A stretch of DNA of 6,909 bases from Gemmatimonadota bacterium. Its GTDB lineage: Bacteria; Gemmatimonadota; Gemmatimonadetes; Gemmatimonadales; GWC2-71-9. The stretch is from the NCBI GenBank assembly GCA_029859185.1, contig JAOUDR010000142.1, positions 1 through 6,909 of the forward strand. The letters run 5' to 3'. This document shows, in pieces, positions 1 to 5,731 of the stretch (position 1 is its first letter; the number at the start of each line of letters is the position of its first letter). Position numbers and translations under genes: made by a program. The notes below the pieces were generated by a model. The model searched no databases and was not told where the DNA came from. It saw only the letters and a list, made by a program, of their open reading frames with translations.

Positions 1-1410
1 CTCGAGCGGGTGCACCGTTTGGCGGTGGGCTACCTCGAGACCCTGCCGGAGCGCGAGGCGTTCCGCCGCCCACCCGACGACGTGGTGCGCCGCTTCGAGG
101 CCGCGCCCCTGCCCGCGCGCGGCACGCCCGCGGACGCCATCCTGGCGGACGTGGAGCGCGACATCCTGCCGTACTCGCTCGGCATCGGGCATCCGCGCTG
201 GTGGGGCTACGTGCGGGCGAGCCCGAGCCCCCTCGGCATGGCCGCCGATCTACTCGCCGCCACCATGAACAACAACTGCGCGGGCAGTGCGCAGATCGCG
301 ACGTACGTCGAGATGACCGTCATGCGCTGGCTCGCCGAGTTGGTGGGGTATCCGGGCGACGCCGGCGGGCTGCTCGTGAGCGGCGGCTCGGCGGCCAACT
401 TCGTGGCGCTCGCGGCCATGCGCGAAGCGATGCTTCCCGGGTCGCGCGGCACGGGTCTCACGGGGCTGGACGTACGGCCGGTGATCTACGTGACTCCGGA
501 AACCCACTCGTGCATCCGCCGCGCCGTGGAGCTGTTGGGGTTCGGGAGCGACGCGCTCCGGCTGCTACCGCCCGACGACAGGCTCCGCATGGACCCTGCG
601 GTGCTGGCCGCCGCGGTGACGGAGGATCGCGTCGCGGGACGTACGCCGCTGTGCGTCGTGGCCACGGCCGGCACCGTGAACGCCGGAGCCATCGATCCGC
701 TCACCGCCATCCGGGACGTGGCGCGACTGGAGGGCCTCTGGTTCCACGTGGACGGCGCCTATGGCGCGATCGGGGCCGCGCTGCCGGAGCTGACGGACCG
801 CTACGCCGGCATGGACGACGCCGATAGCCTCACGATCGATCCACACAAGTGGCTTTACGTGCCGTACGAAGCCGGGGCGGTGCTGGTGAAGGACCGCAAC
901 GCGCTGACGCGCGCGTTCGCCACCAAGGCCGATTATCTCGAGGTGGACGAGACCAGTTACTTCAGTGGGCCGCTCTGGTTCCACCAGCAGGGGCCACAGC
1001 TGTCGCGCGCGTTTCGCGCGCTCAAGGTGTGGTGCGTGATGCGTGAGCTGGGCGTCGCGGGATTCCGTGAGCTGTGGCGCAACGACCTGGCCGTTGCGGC
1101 CGAGCTCCGCCGCGCGGTGGCTGCGCACCCGCGGCTCGAATTGGTGGGCCCGTCCGACCTCTCGATCGTTTGCTTCCGCTACGTCCCGCAGCACGGGGAT
1201 GCGGACGCGCTCAATCGCAAGCTGGTGAACCGTGTTCAGCAGGACGGCCAGCTGTTCGTGTCCGGGACCCTCGTGCGCGGGACCTATGCGCTCCGGGCGG
1301 CGATCCTCAACTACCGCAGCACGACCGCCGATGCCCGGCTCACGGTGGAGGTCGTGGCGGAGCTCGGGGCAGCGCTGGACACGCAGGAGGTCACCCCACC
1401 AACCGCCTGA
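1..1410 (+). CDS. PLP-dependent group II decarboxylase (aromatic-L-amino-acid decarboxylase-like), 5' partial
   Basis: This cytosolic enzyme is predicted to remove the carboxyl group of an amino acid to give an amine, using pyridoxal phosphate (PLP). Residues are numbered from the GTG at base 10, but the frame is open to base 1 (codons Leu-Glu-Arg before the GTG) and no ribosome binding site is visible, so the true start probably lies outside the window. Visible family signatures, in order, are: HPRWWGYV (61-68); the phosphate-binding stretch SGGSAAN (124-130); His166 in ETHSCIRRA, which stacks on the cofactor; GTVNAGAIDP (221-230); Asp248 in HVDGAYG, which contacts the pyridine nitrogen; Lys280 in DPHKW, the Schiff-base lysine; and Tyr309 in DYLE. 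The spacings D248-K280 (32) and K280-Y309 (29) equal those I recall for human DOPA decarboxylase (D271, K303, Y332). Retaining the tyrosine favours decarboxylation over aldehyde synthesis. About 470 residues is normal for the family. The substrate (Tyr, Trp, Phe, DOPA or other) cannot be told. The gene stands alone here and converges on the radical SAM gene 45 bp away. Confidence 0.93.
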   Translation, partial: LERVHRLAVGYLETLPEREAFRRPPDDVVRRFEAAPLPARGTPADAILADVERDILPYSLGIGHPRWWGYVRASPSPLGMAADLLAATMNNNCAGSAQIATYVEMTVMRWLAELVGYPGDAGGLLVSGGSAANFVALAAMREAMLPGSRGTGLTGLDVRPVIYVTPETHSCIRRAVELLGFGSDALRLLPPDDRLRMDPAVLAAAVTEDRVAGRTPLCVVATAGTVNAGAIDPLTAIRDVARLEGLWFHVDGAYGAIGAALPELTDRYAGMDDADSLTIDPHKWLYVPYEAGAVLVKDRNALTRAFATKADYLEVDETSYFSGPLWFHQQGPQLSRAFRALKVWCVMRELGVAGFRELWRNDLAVAAELRRAVAAHPRLELVGPSDLSIVCFRYVPQHGDADALNRKLVNRVQQDGQLFVSGTLVRGTYALRAAILNYRSTTADARLTVEVVAELGAALDTQEVTPPTA

Positions 1411-1455
1411 TTGCCATCACCGAACGCGCGTGCCCCGGCAGTCAGGCCTGCGCGG

Positions 1456-2673
1456 CTACGCGACGGGTTGGCAGTTCCGTGGCACCGTCCGCGCGAACTG
1501 CCCGAACTGGAGGCACTCCTCGAGCCGGCACGACCACGCGAGGTTGCCGTTCCACGCGGTCATGTCCGGGCACCCATCGCACATGTTCTGCCGCCCATCC
1601 GGCAGCAGGTCGATGGGCTGGATGATCATGACCGACTGCAGGTGCGCGCGTCGCACGAGGATGCGCGGATCGCGCAGGGCGCGGGCCGCGGCGCGGCGGA
1701 TACCGGTATCGAAGGGCGCGAGCCAGAGCATGGAGCGACCCCGCCGCGACACCTTCGGCGGCGCGTAGGCCAGGTACCGGCCCGTGCGCAGGTGGTGCGC
1801 CGTCTGGGCCAGCTCGATGAACCGCGGGCCCGCGTAGCCGTAGATCCGTCGCGCGGTGCCGAGGCGCAGCGTGAGGAGCCACTTGAACGAATCCGGCCGG
1901 TGGGTGCCGTTCAGGTAGGCGCAGGGCGCGAAGTCCGGGATGCGCTCCCGGATCGTCCCGACCACCTCCGGCGCCGAGATGTCGGTCCTGGAGACCGGCG
2001 CATCGAATGCGTAGGCCAGCGGATCCATCGCAATGCGCTGATCACCGATGTAGTAGTCGAAGTCCCCGTCCGGGCTGGCGGCTCGGTAGCAGATGAACAC
2101 CATCACGTGGACAATGTCGATGTGCTGCTGCGCCCACTCGAGCATGTCGGGGATCGCCGGCAGCGTATCCTCGAACACCGTCGAGTTGAACGCGCACGAC
2201 ATCCCGCCCACCCGCGCCACCATTTCGGCGAAGTGGAGGCGGAGCGCATTCAACTCCTGTTCCGTCGTGTGCTTCCACTGCGGCCGTCCCTGCTTGCTGT
2301 CGATGTGGAACGTGAGGCCAGTGAGGCCCGCGCGTTTCAGATCCCGCAGCAGTTCCTCCTCGAGGGCGAGCCCATTCGTGTTCAGGATCGGCTTCCACCC
2401 GCGCTCCGCCACCGTGCGCACGATGTCCACGACCTGCGGATGCGTGAGGGGGTCACCACCGGCGATCGAGATCCCATCGGCGTTGCGATAGCGGTCGAAG
2501 ACGTCCAGATCCGACTGGACCTCCGCGAGCGACTTGTGCTGGTTGACGTTCGCCCGATAGCAGCCTTCACAGGCGAGGTTGCACTTGGCGGTGGGCTCGA
2601 GCCACGCGATGGCGTTGTCCGGCAGCGACCACGGCAGTCGATACAGTTTACGGTGATCCAAGTGCGTCTCCAT
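1456..2673 (-). CDS. Radical SAM protein of unknown substrate with C-terminal cysteine motif
   Basis: This 405-residue protein is predicted to bind a [4Fe-4S] cluster that cleaves S-adenosylmethionine to start radical chemistry. The signature C31-x3-C35-x2-C38 lies in CNLACEGCYR, and AGGDPL (71-76) matches the GGE-type SAM-binding motif. LNTNGLAL (97-104) and HIDSKQG (123-129) look like the following strands of the partial TIM barrel. The C-terminal part has C365-x2-C368 (MCDGCPD), then C382 and C387 (SCRLEEC), plus a lone C251. These could bind a second cluster or contact the substrate, but I cannot assign them to a classic SPASM pattern. Residues 262-345 between them are Arg-rich and not recognised. 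I chose the ATG at 2673 because an AAGGTGG element precedes it. A GTG at 2733 would add 20 residues but lacks a comparable site. No precursor peptide or partner gene is adjacent. The gene diverges from the UPF0182 gene. The superfamily is secure; the reaction is unknown. Confidence 0.92.
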   Translation of the reverse strand: METHLDHRKLYRLPWSLPDNAIAWLEPTAKCNLACEGCYRANVNQHKSLAEVQSDLDVFDRYRNADGISIAGGDPLTHPQVVDIVRTVAERGWKPILNTNGLALEEELLRDLKRAGLTGLTFHIDSKQGRPQWKHTTEQELNALRLHFAEMVARVGGMSCAFNSTVFEDTLPAIPDMLEWAQQHIDIVHVMVFICYRAASPDGDFDYYIGDQRIAMDPLAYAFDAPVSRTDISAPEVVGTIRERIPDFAPCAYLNGTHRPDSFKWLLTLRLGTARRIYGYAGPRFIELAQTAHHLRTGRYLAYAPPKVSRRGRSMLWLAPFDTGIRRAAARALRDPRILVRRAHLQSVMIIQPIDLLPDGRQNMCDGCPDMTAWNGNLAWSCRLEECLQFGQFARTVPRNCQPVA

Positions 2674-2683
2674 GGCGCTCGTT

Positions 2684-2691
2684 CCCACCTT
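2684..2691 (-). promoter_or_regulatory. Ribosome binding site of the radical SAM gene
   Basis: Read on the minus strand the bases are AAGGTGGG, one mismatch from the AAGGAGG consensus. They end 10 nt before the ATG at 2673. The site decides the start: the longer GTG-initiated version beginning at 2733 would place this sequence inside the coding region. Confidence 0.55.
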
Positions 2692-2735
2692 GGTGATGGT
2701 GATCTTCCGGCCGTGATGGCATCCACACCGCACGG

Positions 2736-2764
2736 ACGGTAACCCGCGCGCACTCGTTCATCAA
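2736..2764 (-). promoter_or_regulatory. Weak sigma-70-like promoter candidate for the radical SAM gene
   Basis: On the minus strand a TTGATG (2764-2759, four of six matches to TTGACA) is followed after exactly 17 nt by TACCGT (2741-2736, only the TA...T positions of TATAAT). If used, transcription would begin near 2729, giving a leader of about 55 nt before the ATG at 2673 and excluding the GTG at 2733 as start. The -10 match is poor and GC-rich bacteria often deviate from consensus, so this is only a candidate. Confidence 0.2.
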
Positions 2765-2784
2765 ACGACATTTCGCACCGTCCC

Positions 2785-2830
2785 GGTCGGCTTTCGCCGC
2801 GCGCACACGTCGCTGGGATCCGCGCCGACC
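2785..2830. repeat. Inverted repeat GGTCGGC / GCCGACC in the divergent intergenic region
   Basis: Perfect 7-bp arms lie at 2785-2791 and 2824-2830 with a 32-nt spacer. The repeat is central between the two divergent genes. The arms are GC-rich, so chance occurrence is quite possible. The long spacer makes it a poor RNA hairpin, but it could be a pair of half-sites for a DNA-binding protein. Confidence 0.3.
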
Positions 2831-2863
2831 AACGTTCGATGGACGCCGGTCCGGGGGCGATGC

Positions 2864-2883
2864 GGACCTCGGTGGTGAGGTCC
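2864..2883. repeat. Operator-like inverted repeat upstream of the UPF0182 gene
   Basis: Perfect 7-bp arms GGACCTC (2864-2870) and GAGGTCC (2877-2883) flank a 6-nt spacer GGTGGT. The centre lies about 65 bp before the UPF0182 start codon and just upstream of the candidate -10 hexamer at 2899, that is, over the expected -35 position. A further GGTCC at 2848-2852 could pair with the same GGACC (2864-2868), so an RNA covering the region could fold in two exclusive ways. It may be an operator, an RNA hairpin or a chance event. Confidence 0.4.
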
Positions 2884-2898
2884 ACCGGTACATCCTTC

Positions 2899-2904
2899 TA
2901 TGTT
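2899..2904 (+). promoter_or_regulatory. Possible -10 hexamer for the UPF0182 gene
   Basis: TATGTT (four of six matches to TATAAT) sits in the only AT-rich patch of the intergenic region, 35 bp before the start codon. No recognisable TTGACA-like -35 element lies 16 to 18 nt upstream; the inverted repeat at 2864-2883 occupies that place, which would fit activator-dependent control or no promoter at all. Confidence 0.2.
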
Positions 2905-2924
2905 GTAGTGACGTCTTCCCGCAC

Positions 2925-2928
2925 GGAG
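2925..2928 (+). promoter_or_regulatory. Ribosome binding site of the UPF0182 gene
   Basis: GGAG lies 10 nt before the ATG at 2939. It supports that start, which is also where the hydrophobic first membrane segment begins after a short basic N-terminus (MKRTTG). Confidence 0.6.
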
Positions 2929-2938
2929 TCCGACTTCG

Positions 2939-5671
2939 ATGAAGCGCACCACTGGTGTCCCGCTGCTCCTCGTCGCCATCGCCCTCGTCCTGATGGCGTT
3001 TGCCGCCATCCCTGCACTCGCGGAGTTCCTCACCGACTGGTACTGGTTCGACCAATTGGGCTTCGCGACGGTGTTCACCACTCGTCTGACGACCAAGATC
3101 GGGCTGGGGTTGGGATTTGGCGCGGCGGCCTTCGTGGTCTTCTGGGTCAACCTGCGCGTCGCGCAGCGCGGCGTCGTGCCCGAGCCCGTGGTCGTGCGGA
3201 TCGGGAATACGAACCGCAACGCGGATGTCTACGGACTGCTCCGCAGGATGAGCGCGCCGCTCGCGCTGATCCTGGCGTTCCCGTTCGGCCTCTCGGCCGT
3301 AGGCGGCTGGCTCACGCTGCGCGCGTTCCTGGCCCGCAGTCCCTTCGGCGTCACCGACCCCGTGTTCGGCCGAGACGTCGGCTACTACGTGTTCACACTC
3401 CCCGCCGTCTCGGGGCTGTTGGAGTGGATGTTGGGTCTCATGATCGTGAGCCTGCTCTGCGTGGCCCCGCTCTACGTCGTGCGGCGCGACATCGTGACGA
3501 TCGGCCGGCGGCTGCACATCGAGCCCGACGCGCGCCGCCACCTCGCGACGCTCGTCGCGCTGGTGTTCGTGATCATCGCCGTGCATCGCTGGTTCGTGGA
3601 CCTCCCGTCCCTGGTCTACAGTCAGCGTGGACCGCTCGTGGGCGCCAGCTACACCGACCTCGCGGTGACCGCGCCGGCGCTGCGCCTCACCGCGGTCCTG
3701 ACGCTTGTCGCCGCCGCGCTCGTGGTGTGGGGCACCCGCGGCCGCCACTTCATGCGGAACGTGGCCATCGCCGTCGCCCTCACGGTGGGCGCCAGCGTGG
3801 CGGCCGGCGCTGCCGCCGGAGCCCTGCAGCAGTTCGGCGTCGCCCCCAACGAACTGGTGCGCGAGACGCCGCAGATCGAGCATCACATCGCGGCCACCCG
3901 TGCGGCGTGGAACCTGGACCGCGTGACCGTGCGCGACCTCACCGGCGAGCGGGCGCTCTCTCTCGCCGACGTCCGGGCCAACAGCGGCACGATCCGGAAC
4001 GTCCGGCTGTGGGACCGCGATCTGCTGCTGCAGACGTTCGGGCAGATCCAGTCCATCCGCACGTACTACGACTTCGTTGGCGTGGACGACGACCGCTATT
4101 GGATCGACGGCGTGTACCGTCAGGTCCTCCTCTCCGCCCGCGAGCTGAACCCCGCGGCGCTGCCGGCCCGCTCGTTCATCAACGAGCGCCTCACGTACAC
4201 GCATGGCATGGGGCTCGCGCTCACGCCCGTGAACGAGATGACGCAGGAAGGTCTGCCGGTGCTGTTCATCGAAGACCTGCCCCCGGTCTCGCATGTGTCG
4301 CTCGAGGTGACGCGACCCGGCATCTACTACGGCCAGGTCTCCAATGACTACGTCTTCGTGGACACGCGGCAGCAGGAGTTCGACTACCCCGCCGGCGACG
4401 AGAATGCGTTCACCACCTACGAGGGGAAAGGCGGCGTTCCGGTCCGCTCGCTGTGGCGGAAGCTGCTCTACAGCCTCCGGTTCGGGTCGGCCAAGATCCT
4501 GCTCTCCGACGACATCACCGGGGAGAGCCGGGTGCTCTACCATCGGGAGGTCGGAGACCGCGTGCGCACCGCGCTTCCCTTCCTCGTGTGGGACAGCGAC
4601 CCGAGTCTCGTGATCACCGACGAGGGGCACCTCGTGTGGATGTTCGACGCGTACACGCGGAGCACCAGGTTTCCGTATTCGCAACCCATCGCGGACGGTA
4701 CCAACTACTTCCGCAACAGCGTCAAGGCGGTGGTCGACGCGTATGACGGGACGGTGACGGCGTACGTCGCCGACTCGACCGATCCGATCATCCGGACGTA
4801 TGCCACGATCTTCCCCGGCATCTTTCACCCGATGACCGAGATGTCGGCCGACGTGCGCGCGCATCTGCGGTATCCGGACGACCTCTTCCGCGTGCAGACC
4901 GCGCTCTACACGCTCTATCACATGCAGCAGCCGGACATCTTCTATCACCGCGAGGACCAGTGGCAGATCCCCATGACGGTCACGGGCCAGGACGGCGCCC
5001 GCGATCCGTTCCTCCGGCACATGGTGATGAAGCTCCCGGGGGAGGCCCAGGAGGAGTACATCGTCATGACGCCGTTCACGCCACGCGAGAAGGACAACCT
5101 CGCCGCCTGGATGGTCGCCCGGATGGATGGTGCCCACTACGGTGAGCTGGTGGTATACCAGTTCCCGCGGCAGAGCCTCGTGTTCGGACCGCGGCAGATC
5201 ATGAACCGCATCAATCAGAACACCGAAATCTCCCAGCAGGTCTCGTTGTGGGACCAGCGGGGCTCGCAGGTGATCCGCGGGAACCTCCTGGTGATTCCCA
5301 TCGAGGAGTCCCTGCTCTACGTGCAGGCCGTCTATCTCCGCGCGGAGGGCGGCCGCATTCCCGAGTTGAAACGCGTCGTGCTGGCCCATCAGAATCGCGT
5401 GGTAATGGCAGAGACCTTCGAGCAGGGCCTCGCGGACCTGTTCGGCGGCTCGGTGGACCCCGATCGCGCCCTCCCCGTGCCGATGGCCGCGGCGGTCGAG
5501 CGTGCCGGCCCCGCCGCCACGGGGCGGATGGCCGACTTGATTCGTGAGGCCACCGCGGAGTACGAGCGTGCGACCGGTGCGCAGCGCATTGGCGACTGGG
5601 CAACCTACGGGACGGCGATCAAGCGGGTCGGGGAGCTGCTCGAGGAGCTGAGACGGCTGTCAGGGGGGTAG
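2939..5671 (+). CDS. UPF0182 family integral membrane protein
   Basis: This 910-residue protein belongs to UPF0182 (COG1615), a widespread family with no established function. Seven hydrophobic helices are visible at about 7-29, 54-72, 106-128, 157-180, 201-220, 243-264 and 274-298. Basic residues cluster in the loops after helices 2 (RVAQRG, LRRM), 4 (VRRD, GRRLH) and 6 (GTRGRHFMR). By the positive-inside rule this puts the N-terminus in the cytoplasm and residues 299-910 outside the membrane. Family-typical motifs include DWYWFDQLGF (33-42), VAPNELVRETP (301-311), RTYYDFVGVDDDRYWIDG (374-391), FINERLTYTHGMGLALTPVN (413-432), FHPMTEM, FYHREDQW, IPELKRVV and, at the C-terminus, GDWATYGTAIKRVGELLEEL. 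Length and motif order fit an intact member. The start is backed by a GGAG site and a basic-then-hydrophobic N-terminus. It is transcribed alone, diverging from the radical SAM gene and converging on the exporter gene. Family assignment is firm; the role is unknown. Confidence 0.96.
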   Translation: MKRTTGVPLLLVAIALVLMAFAAIPALAEFLTDWYWFDQLGFATVFTTRLTTKIGLGLGFGAAAFVVFWVNLRVAQRGVVPEPVVVRIGNTNRNADVYGLLRRMSAPLALILAFPFGLSAVGGWLTLRAFLARSPFGVTDPVFGRDVGYYVFTLPAVSGLLEWMLGLMIVSLLCVAPLYVVRRDIVTIGRRLHIEPDARRHLATLVALVFVIIAVHRWFVDLPSLVYSQRGPLVGASYTDLAVTAPALRLTAVLTLVAAALVVWGTRGRHFMRNVAIAVALTVGASVAAGAAAGALQQFGVAPNELVRETPQIEHHIAATRAAWNLDRVTVRDLTGERALSLADVRANSGTIRNVRLWDRDLLLQTFGQIQSIRTYYDFVGVDDDRYWIDGVYRQVLLSARELNPAALPARSFINERLTYTHGMGLALTPVNEMTQEGLPVLFIEDLPPVSHVSLEVTRPGIYYGQVSNDYVFVDTRQQEFDYPAGDENAFTTYEGKGGVPVRSLWRKLLYSLRFGSAKILLSDDITGESRVLYHREVGDRVRTALPFLVWDSDPSLVITDEGHLVWMFDAYTRSTRFPYSQPIADGTNYFRNSVKAVVDAYDGTVTAYVADSTDPIIRTYATIFPGIFHPMTEMSADVRAHLRYPDDLFRVQTALYTLYHMQQPDIFYHREDQWQIPMTVTGQDGARDPFLRHMVMKLPGEAQEEYIVMTPFTPREKDNLAAWMVARMDGAHYGELVVYQFPRQSLVFGPRQIMNRINQNTEISQQVSLWDQRGSQVIRGNLLVIPIEESLLYVQAVYLRAEGGRIPELKRVVLAHQNRVVMAETFEQGLADLFGGSVDPDRALPVPMAAAVERAGPAATGRMADLIREATAEYERATGAQRIGDWATYGTAIKRVGELLEELRRLSGG

Positions 5672-5709
5672 GGCGTTGAGCCGTTGGCCGATCGCCGAGG
5701 GGCCGATGG

Positions 5710-5731
5710 ACGTTGGCCCGCCGGGCTACGT
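5710..5731 (+). terminator. Weak hairpin between convergent genes, possible terminator
   Basis: The plus strand can fold as ACGT, a one-base bulge (T5714), a G-U pair, GCCC, loop GCC, GGGC and ACGT, giving a nine-pair stem from 5710 to 5731. It starts 39 nt after the UPF0182 stop codon and overlaps the stop codon of the opposing exporter gene. The G-U pair makes it better as RNA of the plus strand. No T-run follows on either strand, so intrinsic termination is doubtful. Confidence 0.25.

Noticed and set aside
955..1026. Possible loss of the catalytic tyrosine in the decarboxylase, which would suggest an aldehyde synthase (the FSGPLWFHQQG segment has no Tyr).
   Set aside because: Counting from the Schiff-base lysine gives 29 residues to Tyr309 in DYLE, the same distance as K303 to Y332 in human DOPA decarboxylase as I recall it. 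The tyrosine is kept, in the segment just before this one.
565..1194. Open frame opposite the decarboxylase; a similar one at 5684-6199 lies opposite the exporter.
   Set aside because: Both are in codon register with the genuine genes and show the same low-complexity Arg/His/Asp composition; neither has a credible ribosome site or domain.
1425..1454. Imperfect hairpin (CGCGC arms with an inner GCC/GGC stem) between the convergent decarboxylase and radical SAM genes, considered as a bidirectional terminator.
   Set aside because: Only five outer pairs plus a wobble, a mismatch and three inner pairs, with no T-run on either strand. Such short GC stems are common in this composition.
1456..2673. 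Radical SAM protein as HpnH (hopanoid adenosyltransferase).
   Set aside because: There is a loose resemblance in the CNLAC region and the later TVF stretch, but the C-terminal motif and the region around residues 262-345 differ, and no hopanoid genes are nearby.
1411..2742. A 443-codon plus-strand open frame opposite the radical SAM gene.
   Set aside because: Same in-register shadow effect. The minus-strand product has the CxxxCxxC signature and a coherent fold, while the plus-strand product is Arg- and His-rich without motifs.
2674..2938. Search for a small peptide gene next to the radical SAM enzyme, as in peptide-modifying (RiPP) systems.
   Set aside because: No short frame with a start codon, a ribosome site and a plausible leader/core peptide was found in the intergenic region or the two convergent gaps.
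2839..4347. A 502-codon plus-strand open frame in another frame overlapping the UPF0182 start.
   Set aside because: Its product is dominated by Arg, Pro and Ala, as expected for a shifted frame of a GC-rich gene, and it would cover the membrane segments of a clear family protein.
2648..5389. A 913-codon open frame on the minus strand opposite the UPF0182 gene.
   Set aside because: It is exactly in codon register with the sense gene, so its stops would need TTA, CTA or TCA codons in UPF0182, which a GC-rich genome seldom uses. The translation is full of His, Arg, Asp and Glu (His mirrors the many GTG valine codons), has no recognisable domain, and the sense protein is an unmistakable family member.
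5682..5718. Direct repeat CGTTGGCC at 5682-5689 and 5711-5718 in the gap between UPF0182 and the exporter.
   Set aside because: Eight GC-rich bases repeated twice with no third copy and no link to a mobile element; most likely chance.
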